Assembly: GCA_049325475.1 (NCBI GenBank)
Contig: JBMOLN010000007.1
Coordinates: 62,001-126,000, forward strand
DNA: 64,000 bases
Origin: MWCR01 sp049325475
GTDB taxonomy: Bacteria; Patescibacteriota; Patescibacteriia; 2-12-FULL-60-25
Reading direction: 5' to 3'
Under the pieces are notes generated by a model that was not told where the DNA came from, did not search any database, and saw only the letters and a program-made list of their open reading frames with translations. The position numbers were made by a program, and so were the translations under genes. Shown here in pieces: positions 17,325 through 27,164 of the stretch (positions are counted from its first letter, which is position 1; each line of letters opens with the position of its first letter).

Positions 17325-17629
17325 AATATAATATCTTAATTTATTTAAATCACCGCATGATCTCGAGATACGTTACACGTTATACGTTATACGTTATACG
17401 TTATACGTTACACGAAATACGGATTATTTTGCATTTTGAACTTAACGCTCAAATCTTGCAAGTATCCAACAAACTTAAGCTGCTAAGCCGCCGAGCTTCA
17501 AAGCGATTAAGCTCAGTAGCTTAGTAGCTTAGATTCTTAGCTTCTTAAATTCTTAATCATGGTTCGTAGTTCGAGATTCGAATGATTAACTCTTGTTAGT
17601 TGTTAGTTGTCAGTTTATAGTATGGTGGT
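17325..17629. repeat. 305-base spacer made of four repeat families
   Basis: Contains a GTTATACGTTATACG tandem (17368-17420), runs of GCTTAGTAGCTTAG (about 17500-17550), TTCGTAGTTCGAGATTCG (17558-17583) and GTTAGTTGTTAGTTGTCAG (17593-17615). The last carries the glpK promoter. No open reading frame of note. Confidence 0.75.
17593..17621 (+). promoter_or_regulatory. glpK promoter formed by a GTTAGTT repeat
   Basis: -35 TTGTTA (17593-17598), 17-base spacer made of GTTGTTAGTTGTCAGTT, -10 TATAGT (17616-17621), ATG eight bases on. Sister promoters with the same words lie at 43781-43809 and 56551-56579. Confidence 0.65.
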
Positions 17630-19105
17630 ATGAGTTACATTCTCTCCCTGGATATCGGCACAACCAGCACCCGTGCCATCATTTTTGATACCGGACTCAA
17701 TAAAAAAGAACAAGTCTCGCACAAATTAAACCTGTTCGTAAAAGAAACCGGCGAAGTTGAACAAGATCCTCTGGAACTCTGGCAAAAAACTTTAGACGCC
17801 GCCAAACAAGCTCTGAAAAAATCACGCATTTGCGCCAAAGAAATAAAATGCATCGGCATAACCAATCAACGCGAAACCATTATCCCCTGGGATGCTGCCA
17901 CGGGCAAACCTTTGCATAATGCCATTGTCTGGCAAGACAGACGCACATCTTCTCGCTGTAAAATCCTGGAAATCGATCGCGCTTTTGCCCGCAGAATACG
18001 CAGTATTACCGGGCTCGTAATCGACCCCAGCTTTAGCGCAACCAAGATAGAATGGCTCAATAACAAGCTGGCATCTAAAAAGAAACGCTTGCTCTTTGGC
18101 ACTGTTGATAGCTGGATTCTTTGGAATTTAACCGGTGGAAAAACCTATGGCACAGAACCGTCCAATGCCAGCCGTACCATGCTTATGGATTTAAAAACCC
18201 AATCCTGGAATCCCGAACTGTTAAAATTCTTCAAGATTGCGGAGCGGCAACTCCCTAAAATTCATAATTCCCAAAATGATTTTGGTAAATGCCAAAAAAA
18301 TCTTTTTGGCGTAGAGATCCCCATCACCGGAATTCTCGGTGATCAGCAAGCCGCATTATTCAGCTATGGTCCTTTACGCAATGATACCTTGGCAATCACT
18401 TACGGAACCGGGATTTTTGCTTTAAAAACAATTGGCAACACACCGCGGCCGGCCGCCAGCGGAATCCTGACTACCGTCGCTTGGAAACGCCCCGACCAAC
18501 CCGTTGAATTTGCCTACGAAACCAGCGCGCTTGTTGGCGGAGCTTTATTGGAATGGATTAAAGACAAAATGCATTTGGTTGAAAATTTGCAAGAATTCGA
18601 TAAACTGGCGCTAACCGTACAAACCACGGGCGGTGTCACGATCGTCCCGGCCTTGGCCGGTTTGGCAGCGCCGGATTGGGATCCGGCAGCGCGCGGCCTG
18701 ATTATCGGTTTAAACCGCGCCACCGAGCGCGCTCATATTTGCCGCGCGGCAATCGAAGCGATTGCCTGCCAAACCCAGCGCATGGCCTCTTTGCTCAAAG
18801 AACAAACCGGCGATAAAATCAAAGCCTGGCATGTCTCCGGCGGCTTAACCCGCTCCGCTCCTCTAATGCAAAGCCAAGCCGATATCAGCAATGTCAGAGT
18901 CTGCCGTTCCAAAGAACTCGAAGCCACAGGCACGGGCGCCGCCATGATCGCCGGGCTTGGTGCTGACATCTGGCCCACCTGGCGCCATATTGCCAAGCAT
19001 CAAACCTGCCACAAACCCTTCAAACCCGAACGCATCAAACGCGGCCGCGCCTATCTCGAACAATACGAACGAGCACTGGAACGCGCCAAAGCCTGGGCAG
19101 CATAG
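17630..19105 (+). CDS. glpK: Glycerol kinase
   Basis: 491 residues, normal length. Phosphorylates glycerol to sn-glycerol-3-phosphate. FGGY-kinase landmarks: N-terminal SLDIGTTSTRAIIFD, GITNQRETIIPWDAATG, IVWQDRRT, ILGDQQAALFSYG, ITYGTGIFAL and the C-terminal WHVSGGLTRSAPLMQ. It stands alone, with no glycerol facilitator beside it. Its promoter is built from a GTTAGTT repeat, and a TGCATAGTGC repeat follows its stop. Confidence 0.97.
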   Translation: MSYILSLDIGTTSTRAIIFDTGLNKKEQVSHKLNLFVKETGEVEQDPLELWQKTLDAAKQALKKSRICAKEIKCIGITNQRETIIPWDAATGKPLHNAIVWQDRRTSSRCKILEIDRAFARRIRSITGLVIDPSFSATKIEWLNNKLASKKKRLLFGTVDSWILWNLTGGKTYGTEPSNASRTMLMDLKTQSWNPELLKFFKIAERQLPKIHNSQNDFGKCQKNLFGVEIPITGILGDQQAALFSYGPLRNDTLAITYGTGIFALKTIGNTPRPAASGILTTVAWKRPDQPVEFAYETSALVGGALLEWIKDKMHLVENLQEFDKLALTVQTTGGVTIVPALAGLAAPDWDPAARGLIIGLNRATERAHICRAAIEAIACQTQRMASLLKEQTGDKIKAWHVSGGLTRSAPLMQSQADISNVRVCRSKELEATGTGAAMIAGLGADIWPTWRHIAKHQTCHKPFKPERIKRGRAYLEQYERALERAKAWAA

Positions 19106-19216
19106 TCAATGCATAGTGCACAATGTATAGTGCATGATAAAATCGCGACAGCGACTCCAAATTTGTCATTTGTTATTTATTATTTTTTAATTAAGTGAGC
19201 GAAGCGAACGTAAGTT

Positions 19217-19816
19217 ATGTTTGAAATCGAAAAAAAATTTCATCTCACGGAAACTCAACGCCAAAATCTTTTGGATGGCGCGGAATTTATAGGCGTAAAG
19301 CAGATGACCGACGTCTATTTTGATACTCCAAGTTATAAACTCACCACCAAAGACATGTGGCTGCGTAAACGCGATGATGTTTTTGAACTTAAAGTCGCCT
19401 TACCCGGCCATGATATGCGGGTAATTAACCAATACGACGAAATTACACAAGACGATGCCATCCGGGAAAAACTGAATATCCAAAAACAAGCGTCTCTTGA
19501 TGAGGACTTGATCGCTTCGGGTTACATGCCCTTTGTAAGCTGTCACACAACCCGCCGTAAATACAAAAAAGACGGCTTTAATATCGATATCGATCACGTA
19601 GATTATGACAGTAGCTTTGATTATGAACTCGCAGAAATCGAAGTTACTTTTGAGAGTGAAGCCGACAAACCCCAAGCCATAAAAAGCATTCTTGATTTTG
19701 CTAAAGCTCATCATCTTACAGACGAACCCATCCGCGGCAAAGTAGTTGAATATCTCATACAAGAAAGACCGGAACACTACAAAGCCCTTGTCGACTCCGG
19801 AGTAATCAAAGAATAA
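19217..19816 (+). CDS. CYTH-domain protein (triphosphatase-like)
   Basis: 199 residues. The CYTH signature ExExK is present at the very start (FEIEKKF), with downstream VYFDTPSYKLT, WLRKRDD, FELKVALPG and ELAEIEVTFE beta strands that form the tunnel fold. Members hydrolyse inorganic triphosphate or thiamine triphosphate using Mg ions; which substrate applies here cannot be told. No Shine-Dalgarno. A strong terminator follows. Confidence 0.85.
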   Translation: MFEIEKKFHLTETQRQNLLDGAEFIGVKQMTDVYFDTPSYKLTTKDMWLRKRDDVFELKVALPGHDMRVINQYDEITQDDAIREKLNIQKQASLDEDLIASGYMPFVSCHTTRRKYKKDGFNIDIDHVDYDSSFDYELAEIEVTFESEADKPQAIKSILDFAKAHHLTDEPIRGKVVEYLIQERPEHYKALVDSGVIKE

Positions 19817-19843
19817 AAAAGACGCCCTTCCGGGCGCTTTTTT
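19815..19843 (+). terminator. Terminator of the CYTH gene
   Basis: A-run, CGCCC / GGGCG stem with short loop, then T-run, right behind the stop codon. Confidence 0.8.
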
Positions 19844-19892
19844 ATCAATGTCTGATTGTTATACATTTTGCATTATGCACTATGCATTCGAG

Positions 19893-21911
19893 TTAAATCA
19901 GCATTCCAACAATCAAGAGCGCAACGATATTCAAGATCTTAATCATGGGATTTATTGCCGGGCCGGCCGTATCTTTATATGGATCGCCTACAGTATCACC
20001 TGTCACTGCGGCCTGGTGTGCAAACGAACCTTTGCCGCCGTATTGTCCGGACTCAATATATTTCTTGGCATTATCCCAAGCACCGCCGCCATTGGTCATC
20101 GAGATGGCGACAAACAATCCGGTTACAATCGAACCCACCAAAAGCCCGCCCAGCGCAACCGGACCCAATACCCAGCCCACTAAAATCGGGATAATGACCG
20201 GAAGCAAAGCCGGAACAATCATATTTCTCAGAGCGCCCTTGGTCACAATATCAACCGCTTTGCCATACTCCGGTTTGGCCGTACCCTCCATAATTCCGGG
20301 GATGGACTTAAACTGTCTGCGCACTTCCTCAACCACGGCGCCCGCTGTTTTACCAACCGCCTCCATGGCAAATGCCGCAAACAAATATGGCAACAATCCG
20401 CCGATAAATAAGCCAACGATTACTTTTGGATCAGAAAGCACAAATGTTAGCGGATGACCCATCTCAACAAATTCCTGCGTATAAGCTGCAAATAAAACCA
20501 AAGCGGCAAGTCCTGCCGAAGCGATTGCATAACCTTTTGTAACAGCCTTGGTTGTATTGCCTACTGCATCCAATGGGTCGGTTACATTGCGCACCTCTTC
20601 CGGTAATTCTGCCATCTCGGCGATTCCGCCGGCATTGTCTGTAATCGGGCCGTAAGCATCAATGGCAACAATAATACCCGTCAAAGACAACATAGCCATA
20701 GCCGCAATTGCGATCCCATAGAGGCCGGCCAACGAATAAGCCCATAAAATCGCGATGGCGATAACCAGCACCGGCAAAGCGGTCGACTTCATGGAAACCG
20801 CCAAACCTTGAATAACATTCGTTCCATGGCCGGATTGTGAGGCCTCCGCTATTTTACGCACCGGTTTATATTCGGTTGATGTGTAGTACTCGGTGAGCCA
20901 GACCATACCTGCGGTAACCAATAATCCAATCAAAGCGCATTTAAACATCTCATACGCTCCCAGCTCCGGAATAGCTTGTAATGATGTAGCCGATGCTCCT
21001 CCAAAAAAATGGAATGCCAAGAACCAAAATGCCACAGCAGCTAAAACACCGGCTGCGATCAAACCTTTGTATAAAGCGCCCATGATATTCTTTTTGGCGC
21101 CCAAACGGATAAAAAATGTTCCGATTATTGAGGTGATAATGGATACACCGCCAATAACCAATGGAAACATAATTGCGTTTTCACTGTTTTTAAATGTCAA
21201 AGATGCCAGCAACATAGCCGCAACAGCTGTTACAACATACGTTTCATAAAGGTCAGCTGCCATACCGGCCGTGTCACCCACATTGTCGCCGACATTGTCA
21301 GCAATAACTGCCGGATTGCGCGGATCATCCTCCGGAATTCCGGCTTCAACTTTACCCACGAGGTCAGCGCCAACATCCGCGGCTTTGGTAAAAATACCGC
21401 CGCCTAAACGCGAGAACACAGATATGAGCGAACCGCCAAAGCCAATACCGACGAGCGCCTTAAGATCTCCGGTCAACGCGTAAAAACCCGCGACACCAAG
21501 AAGCGCCAAACCAACCACAAAAAGCCCGGTCACGGTTCCGCCTTTAACAGCGACCTCCAGCGCCTCCTTTAAACCTTTCTTGGCAGCATCCGCTGTTCTG
21601 ACATTTGCTCTCACTGCTACGTTCATACCGATATAACCGGCTAAGCCGGATAAAATCGCGCCCAAAGCAAAACCCAGAGCCATGTTGGCGCCCAATGTAA
21701 ACCACAAAGCCAACAACACGATTGCACCGATGACAGCAACCATTTTAAATTGACGGTTAAGATATGCTTTTGCACCCTCTTGAATTGCTTTCGCTATATC
21801 TACCATCTTGCCTTCGCCGTCGCTTTTGGAAAGCACCCAGCTTACAAGATAACCGCCCCAGCCAAGCGCCAAAACCGACGCCGCCAGAGCAAAAATCAGA
21901 TAATTGTTCAT
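19893..21911 (-). CDS. hppA: Membrane-bound ion-translocating pyrophosphatase
   Basis: 672 residues with about sixteen membrane helices. Couples PPi hydrolysis to ion export. Active-site motifs: DNVGDNVGDTAGMAADLYE, and near the C-terminus GGAWDNAKKYIE and TGDTVGDPYKDTAGPA. The motif GNTTKA carries Lys where K+-dependent enzymes have Ala, which predicts a K+-independent, proton-pumping type. Monocistronic. TGCATTATGC repeats lie behind the stop and TACATGTTGC words in front. In a fermentative small-genome cell it would save energy from biosynthetic PPi. Confidence 0.97.
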   Translation of the reverse strand: MNNYLIFALAASVLALGWGGYLVSWVLSKSDGEGKMVDIAKAIQEGAKAYLNRQFKMVAVIGAIVLLALWFTLGANMALGFALGAILSGLAGYIGMNVAVRANVRTADAAKKGLKEALEVAVKGGTVTGLFVVGLALLGVAGFYALTGDLKALVGIGFGGSLISVFSRLGGGIFTKAADVGADLVGKVEAGIPEDDPRNPAVIADNVGDNVGDTAGMAADLYETYVVTAVAAMLLASLTFKNSENAIMFPLVIGGVSIITSIIGTFFIRLGAKKNIMGALYKGLIAAGVLAAVAFWFLAFHFFGGASATSLQAIPELGAYEMFKCALIGLLVTAGMVWLTEYYTSTEYKPVRKIAEASQSGHGTNVIQGLAVSMKSTALPVLVIAIAILWAYSLAGLYGIAIAAMAMLSLTGIIVAIDAYGPITDNAGGIAEMAELPEEVRNVTDPLDAVGNTTKAVTKGYAIASAGLAALVLFAAYTQEFVEMGHPLTFVLSDPKVIVGLFIGGLLPYLFAAFAMEAVGKTAGAVVEEVRRQFKSIPGIMEGTAKPEYGKAVDIVTKGALRNMIVPALLPVIIPILVGWVLGPVALGGLLVGSIVTGLFVAISMTNGGGAWDNAKKYIESGQYGGKGSFAHQAAVTGDTVGDPYKDTAGPAINPMIKILNIVALLIVGMLI

Positions 21912-22097
21912 AAAACTAACAAAACAAATGAAATATTAATTAATATTGATTGTTACATGTTGCAAGTTACATGCTACATGATGTAGTAGATATTAGGTAA
22001 ATACAGCCAAAATGTCAATAACGCTCGCTTTGCTCGCTTAATTAAAAATTAAGAATTCAAAATTAAAAATGATGGAATCGAGCTGCGCTCGATATTA

Positions 22098-22138
22098 GTT
22101 ATTATTCATTATGCACCATACACTATACATTATGTATT
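22098..22138. repeat. TTATGCACCATACACTATACATTATG repeat (family A), partly quoted
   Basis: AT-rich words of the TATACATTATGTATTAG type ending exactly at the stop codon of the metallopeptidase-like gene. Part of the 225-base spacer before hppA, which otherwise holds AATTAAAAATTAAG words and no gene. Confidence 0.6.
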
Positions 22139-23063
22139 AGTTCGCAAGCCAAAGTTCAAATTCCTCCCTTGCTTCCGCGACGGATTCAAACTCCGTCACC
22201 TCAAGTAATGCAGTTTTAAATTGAGCCGCCTCCCACTTGCGGGCAAAATCACTGATTTGCTGCATCCTTTCGGGAGTAAGTTCTTCATTGCGAATAGGAT
22301 CCACTACGCCATGCTGATATGCTTCATAACCAGTATGTACATCCGGCATTAAATTCGCAGGGATCTTATCCGATTCAGTCGACGTTCTTCGGCTCGTGGT
22401 CGGCGCTTTGCGGATTAGGTCTATCATCGCGTCCTGACCTTTCATCTCACGAATCCACAAAAGCAATGCCGCACCAACATTATATTCCGCCTCTCCCAAA
22501 TCCTCCGGAAATAAATGGCTAACCGGATGCTCCAAATCCATGCACCTCTCATAAACCTCCGGCTCTTCCTCTTTTAATCCTTTAACTTTTATCTTTAATC
22601 CTTCAACAAGCTCGGCGACAGTCAGAGCTTCATCCGTCCCCAGCCTCTCCACGATCGTCGCCCAGCCTTCATCAATTAAACGTACTGCCGCCTGATGCCG
22701 TAAACCCGTCACTGACCACATTGCCAAATGAGCCAATTCATGTTTGTATACCTGCTCCATGCCCGGATAATCCAGACCTTCTGCTCGTAATTCAGCTTCA
22801 TACTCTGCTTGCAATTCCTGCGTACGAAATCTTTCATCAAAAACAATCTCCGCATCAGTTTCCGTCACCTTTCCGGCTCTGCCCAGCTCCGGCCGTTGCG
22901 GATCATAAGAAGCGACAAACCTCTCCCTGATATTGGGCAGCGTCCAGCCTTTGATTCCCAAAATCCTCATCGCTTCCGCCAAATCCAAAACCGCCGGTTC
23001 AGCCACATCCATCCTTTCCGGGCACATCAACTTAAACTCCTTCCGCTCTCGATTTTCGTACAT
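22137..23063 (-). CDS. HExxH (gluzincin-like) metallopeptidase-like protein
   Basis: 308 residues, no signal peptide. A zinc site is likely: VYKHELAHLAMW gives HExxH, followed about 20 residues on by IDEGWAT, whose Glu fits the third ligand in peptidase-MA-like gluzincins. The rest is helical and charged. A low-complexity stretch GLKIKVKGLKEEE (about 153-165) is encoded by TTTAATCC-type words like those at 32130-32160. Its ATG lies two bases behind the hflX stop, so the two are co-transcribed. Substrate unknown. Confidence 0.75.
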   Translation of the reverse strand: MYENRERKEFKLMCPERMDVAEPAVLDLAEAMRILGIKGWTLPNIRERFVASYDPQRPELGRAGKVTETDAEIVFDERFRTQELQAEYEAELRAEGLDYPGMEQVYKHELAHLAMWSVTGLRHQAAVRLIDEGWATIVERLGTDEALTVAELVEGLKIKVKGLKEEEPEVYERCMDLEHPVSHLFPEDLGEAEYNVGAALLLWIREMKGQDAMIDLIRKAPTTSRRTSTESDKIPANLMPDVHTGYEAYQHGVVDPIRNEELTPERMQQISDFARKWEAAQFKTALLEVTEFESVAEAREEFELWLAN

Positions 23064-23065
23064 AT

Positions 23066-24160
23066 CTATTTTAATATATCAGCGATCAAATTTTTTAATT
23101 CTTCCAAACCTTCCCGTTTTCTGCACGAAACAAAAACCGGTTTATATTCTTTAAATTTCTTTTTAAGTGCAGTTCTAGGTACTCTCTTTAAATTATCGAT
23201 CTTATTAAAAACATAAATTTTTTGTGTCTCTGCTGCATCCAGCTCACCCAAAACCGCCTCAACCTCATCAATCTTCTCTTTCATGTAAGAATCTGAAACA
23301 TCTATCACATGCAAAATCAGATCCGCATGCACCGTCTCCTCTAGTGTAGATCTAAAAGCCTGAATCAACTGTGGCGGAAGATCCTGTATAAAACCGATCG
23401 TGTCAGATAAAAGCACTTGCTGCTCCGCCCCGGGAATCCAAAGCTTCGCAACGCGTGTGTCTAAAGTCGCGAAAAGCTCGTCTGCTACATATGCCCCCTT
23501 TTTAGTTAACACATTTAATAACGATGACTTGCCGGCATTGGTATAACCAACAATAGAAACAGTTTTAAAGCCCAAACGCTCCCGCCTTCCTCTTTGTAAA
23601 CCGCGGGTATTGGAATATTTACCAATTTGTTTTTTTATCATTCTTTCCTCTTCCGCCAAATGTCGCTTCATCTTCTCAATATTCGTTTCTCCGCTTCCAC
23701 GCGTACCGATCCCACCAGCCTGTTGTGATAATTCCAACCCCATCCTATATATACGCGGCCCCATGTGACGGATACCTGCGAGTCTAATCTGTAGCTTCGC
23801 CTCTGTAGTATCAGCATGCTTTTGAAAAATCTTCAAAATCAAATCAATCCTATCCCAAACTTTAGTTCCCTTTTTCTCCACCATCCTCTCAATATTAAAA
23901 ATCTGATGCGGTTTTAACAAATTGTTGATTATAATTATATCAACCTTCTCCGCTTCCGCAATTTCTACAACCTCTTCCAACTTTCCTGATCCGATATACG
24001 TTTTATAATCGGGTGTTACTCTTTTTTGTATAACCTTAACAACAATCATCCCGCCATAAGTATGTGTAAGCGACTCCAACTCAAATAAACGCCTCCTTGC
24101 CTCCTCCGGCTTAGTCTGCGACGATATAACATCTATTAAAATTACACGTGGCTGTCCCAT
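23066..24160 (-). CDS. hflX: GTPase HflX
   Basis: Ribosome-associated GTPase that splits stalled ribosomes. N-terminal HflX domain with YIGSGKLEEV, glycine-rich linker GGIGTRGSGETNIE and a coiled coil lead to the G domain: G1 GYTNAGKSS, G2 ATLDT, G3 DTIGFIQDLP, G4 NKID. I place the start at the ATG lying exactly six bases behind the -10 box; another ATG two codons upstream abuts that box. Family length is normal (364-366). A metallopeptidase-like gene follows in the same unit. Confidence 0.95.
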   Translation of the reverse strand: MGQPRVILIDVISSQTKPEEARRRLFELESLTHTYGGMIVVKVIQKRVTPDYKTYIGSGKLEEVVEIAEAEKVDIIIINNLLKPHQIFNIERMVEKKGTKVWDRIDLILKIFQKHADTTEAKLQIRLAGIRHMGPRIYRMGLELSQQAGGIGTRGSGETNIEKMKRHLAEEERMIKKQIGKYSNTRGLQRGRRERLGFKTVSIVGYTNAGKSSLLNVLTKKGAYVADELFATLDTRVAKLWIPGAEQQVLLSDTIGFIQDLPPQLIQAFRSTLEETVHADLILHVIDVSDSYMKEKIDEVEAVLGELDAAETQKIYVFNKIDNLKRVPRTALKKKFKEYKPVFVSCRKREGLEELKNLIADILK

Positions 24161-24166
24161 GCGCAT

Positions 24167-24194
24167 ACTTTAAACTAACAACTTTAAACTGCAA
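24167..24194 (-). promoter_or_regulatory. hflX promoter, leaderless
   Basis: Minus strand -35 TTGCAG (24189-24194), 16-base spacer with AAAGTTGTTAGTTT words, -10 TAAAGT (24167-24172), then six bases to the ATG at 24160. Confidence 0.55.
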
Positions 24195-24213
24195 AGAGCG
24201 CATTATAAAGCAT

Positions 24214-24287
24214 CTGGTCACTGACCACTGTCCCCTGGTCCCTGGTCACTAGGACTCCAGACTAGGACTAAGACTGCAGACTCGAAT
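24214..24287. repeat. CTGGTCACTGACCAC / GGACTAAGACT repeat tract (family E)
   Basis: Two word sets in tandem: CTGGTCAC-type and AGGACTCCAGACTAGGACT-type. Overlaps the 3' end of the 628-residue gene, giving its last residues (SSLQS) and its TAG. Relatives at 27131-27164, 33670-33800, 63325-63360. Confidence 0.7.
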
Positions 24288-26154
24288 TGTATCGTTGCCT
24301 CACCCTATCCGTTTGCCGGTTTAACAACACTGTATAATTGGCACGAACCGGATCGTTTAATTCCGCCCTTACAGTCCTTTGAGCCATAGCCTCCCCCGTT
24401 CTATCAAAAGCTCTGTCCAGAGACCTCTTCTGCCGCACCAACTCCAGTAAAGCTTCTGCATGCATTTTGGCCCATTGTATCTGTTTAGGTTGATTGAAAT
24501 AATCCAGCCCCGATTCCAAATCATGCATCTGTGCTTCTCTTCTGGCTTGCTGGTCATGCGCTCTCCAAGCCGTCAATAATTTAAAAGTTAAATAATTCAA
24601 TCTGTCTTCATCATTATCAAATGCTTCATATGACCTGTAAACATCCTGCATCATCTGCACATAATCACATCCGCGTCTTATTGTTGTTTGATCGTTAAAA
24701 AACGGATAAAGATCTTTTACATAAGTTTGCCACATCATCCATTCAAATCCCTCATCTCCTTTTTCCGGCTTTCTGGTTTCCAAGATCAATTTCGGCATTC
24801 GCTCCGGATCAAAATCTTCCGGCAATGTCGGTTTATATTCCTTCTTTGGCTCCAACACTTTCGTTTCCCTCTCCCCTCCATAATCAATACCCTCTTGCCA
24901 CAATCTGCGTGTCTGTAATAAATCAAATGGAATTGCGCTTTCCGGCACCGGCTCTTCCTCTCCCTCAAATATCTCATATGGATATTCGGGCGGCGGCGGT
25001 ATTATTGTCCGCCTTGATGAAGCCATTTCATCTCTTTCAGGATATTCTTCCTCAGGTTTCAAAGAATCCGGTGTAGGTTCATCTTCTTCTTCTTTTTCAA
25101 TCCGAACTCTGGGCGCTGTCCGCGGATCATACAATTCCAACGGCATGGGCACTGTTTTATCCTGCGTAGTAGAAAAAGCCGGCGTTACTAAAGGAATATT
25201 TTCCGTAACAACTTGCATGGGTACATGAACGGTTTCACTTACTTCACCTTCATATTCTATGGTAATAATAACATTACGCTTGGCGGCAACAATATCATGT
25301 AAAGCCTTTTGATGATCGGGATTACTTACATAACCCGTATTGTATAACTCAATCAATGTTCCGATATTTCTCCAGGTCGCATTGGGGTTATTTACATAAT
25401 GAGGATAATGGCTAGCAACCTCGTTTAGCGTCTGCACTTCCTCCGGGCTAAATTGCATCTCTTGCCCTTCCAAAGTTTCAGCAGCCTCCTCCAAGACTTG
25501 TTCATCCGCACTGATTCCCGCTTGCTCAAACTGCTCAATCACGCCCTGACTTTGCATATCCGCAACAGCCGCATACGCTCTCTTTCTTGCAAGCTCGATA
25601 TTTTCTTCCTGCACCGAACCCGGCTCAACCGCACCCGCGCCATGCTTGAAAGCTTCGGGTGATGAAAATCCTGTCACATGAATTCCGGTTATTCTTAAAT
25701 TTTGCAAATCACCTTCACCTCTTACTTCAGATCCGCTTGCAACATTATGCAATGTATTGGCTTTATCATGTAATATTTGTTGTTCCGTGGCTTCAACCAA
25801 TTTTTGATAATCAGCTTTATCAAGCGCCTGGGCCTTATCAAAATGTCTGGCATATTGCTGAGGCACCGCATTATTTTCTGCATCCATTAATGGCGTTAAT
25901 TGATGCTCAATCCTTACCTGTCCGCGAACAACTTTTAACCTTGGTGCAACATCAATCGTCGGACTTTGCGGCGCACTCACGCTCGTTTCTGCTTCCGACC
26001 AACTGCCGATATCGCGCTTCATTGGCACTTGCCCTCCGGCAAACGGAATCGCCATGGCCAGCAAAGCCGGATACTTATACCGCGGCAAAGCCAGTCTTTC
26101 CAGCAAACTCTTACTTTGCTCGCCCGCATTACCCTTAAATGGATTTTCACTCAT
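24268..26154 (-). CDS. Large protein of unknown function with OmpA-like stretch
   Basis: 628 residues. A short hydrophobic segment near residues 25-45 (YPALLAMAIPFAGG) may be a membrane anchor or uncleaved signal. Around residues 155-210, VTGFSSPEAF, then NIELARKRAYAAVADMQSQGV, recalls the OmpA-type pattern (G-x-x-S, then N-x-x-L-x-x-x-RA). The middle is Pro/Glu-rich, the C-terminal 150 residues helical and charged. No enzymatic motif. Its last codons and stop come from a CTAGTCC-type repeat. Single gene, function unknown. Confidence 0.7.
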   Translation of the reverse strand: MSENPFKGNAGEQSKSLLERLALPRYKYPALLAMAIPFAGGQVPMKRDIGSWSEAETSVSAPQSPTIDVAPRLKVVRGQVRIEHQLTPLMDAENNAVPQQYARHFDKAQALDKADYQKLVEATEQQILHDKANTLHNVASGSEVRGEGDLQNLRITGIHVTGFSSPEAFKHGAGAVEPGSVQEENIELARKRAYAAVADMQSQGVIEQFEQAGISADEQVLEEAAETLEGQEMQFSPEEVQTLNEVASHYPHYVNNPNATWRNIGTLIELYNTGYVSNPDHQKALHDIVAAKRNVIITIEYEGEVSETVHVPMQVVTENIPLVTPAFSTTQDKTVPMPLELYDPRTAPRVRIEKEEEDEPTPDSLKPEEEYPERDEMASSRRTIIPPPPEYPYEIFEGEEEPVPESAIPFDLLQTRRLWQEGIDYGGERETKVLEPKKEYKPTLPEDFDPERMPKLILETRKPEKGDEGFEWMMWQTYVKDLYPFFNDQTTIRRGCDYVQMMQDVYRSYEAFDNDEDRLNYLTFKLLTAWRAHDQQARREAQMHDLESGLDYFNQPKQIQWAKMHAEALLELVRQKRSLDRAFDRTGEAMAQRTVRAELNDPVRANYTVLLNRQTDRVRQRYNSSLQS

Positions 26155-26296
26155 ATTTAAAAATCAAAAATTATTACCAATAATATAGCATGAAACACCA
26201 TCTACCTTAATTTCATACATGATAACTCAATGGTTTAATCACTCATGAACTTAATAACAATCCTGATCCATCAAGTAAATCCTGCAAATCAGGATA

Positions 26297-26323
26297 CAAA
26301 AAACCGCCTGCACCTGCACGCGG
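26297..26323 (-). terminator. Probable terminator of the pentapeptide gene
   Basis: CCGC / GCGG stem with TGCA words in the loop, followed on the minus strand by a T-run. Weak stem. Confidence 0.5.
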
Positions 26324-26341
26324 CTAAAAAATTGTATGAAC

Positions 26342-26971
26342 CTAATCAAGCTTTGCCGCTACACGAGTCGCATAGCAGATTGCTTTATCTGCGTCCCTCA
26401 TGCCCTTGACATCATCGATTTTCGCATCCCACCAGTTAACAGCTGTCGTTATTGCATCAGTTAAATTCGCATTGGTCAAATTTGCATAACTCAAATCCAC
26501 ACTGAACATATCCGCATTTTCAAGATTGGCGCCTTCAAGATCCGCTCCGCATAAATTCGCCTCGTGAAGACTTGCTCCGGATAAATTCACCTTGGAAAGA
26601 AACGCATTTAAAAAATCCGCATCTTGAAGTTCCGCCTCGGAAAGATTTGCTCCGGAAAGATTTGCCACAAAGAAACACACATTACTAAGATATGCTTTGG
26701 ATAAATTCGCCTCAGAAAGATCCGACCCTTCAAAATCGGCCATAGAGAGATTCGCTTTAAAAAAATTGACCCCTGCAAGATCCAAACCAGAGAAATTCAC
26801 ACGCCCAAGTTTGATGCCCGAGAAATCCTGACCGCTCAAATCCGGCTGCCATTGCCAATGTTCTTTTCGTAAGACGTTCCACTTCTTAATGCCCTCTTCA
26901 CCACTCTTCAACATTGCAACGCATTCCTCAATAGAAGGCGGTGTCCAGTCGCTTTTATTTTCTTCGCTCAT
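26342..26971 (-). CDS. Pentapeptide-repeat protein
   Basis: 209 residues from the ATG preceded by GAGGAGG (spacing five to seven); an ATG six codons upstream lies before that site. Residues from about 45 to 185 are A(N/D)LxX repeats (ANLSMADFEGSDLSEANLSK and so on, about 27 units), forming a right-handed beta helix. A short helical N-terminal region (SIEECVAMLKSGEEGIKKWN) resembles the heads of other pentapeptide proteins. No signal peptide. Binding role assumed; ligand unknown. Confidence 0.92.
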   Translation of the reverse strand: MSEENKSDWTPPSIEECVAMLKSGEEGIKKWNVLRKEHWQWQPDLSGQDFSGIKLGRVNFSGLDLAGVNFFKANLSMADFEGSDLSEANLSKAYLSNVCFFVANLSGANLSEAELQDADFLNAFLSKVNLSGASLHEANLCGADLEGANLENADMFSVDLSYANLTNANLTDAITTAVNWWDAKIDDVKGMRDADKAICYATRVAAKLD

Positions 26972-27130
26972 CTCACCCTCCTCGCCCATTTTTAGGCTTT
27001 TTCAAAGTTCGATTGAATGCTGTATTTAAACAAAAAATGAAAAAACTGTCAACCCCCAAAGTCCCCCAAGCCACTAAACAAATAATTTAAGCTTTTTGTA
27101 CGATTTACGACAAACGATGTACGCATCGCC

Positions 27131-27164
27131 ACGACTAAGACTAGGACTCTAGACCAGGACTAGT
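27131..27164. repeat. GACTAAGACTAGGACTCTAGACC repeat (family E), partly quoted
   Basis: Tandem AGACTAGGACTCTAGACC words. The last four residues (LVLV) and the TAG stop of the PAP2 gene are read from it. Confidence 0.7.

Noticed and set aside
17368..17420. Regular GTTATACGTTATACG tandem as a CRISPR array
   Set aside because: Units are 9-10 bases with no unique spacers and no cas genes nearby; it is one of the word-repeat families.
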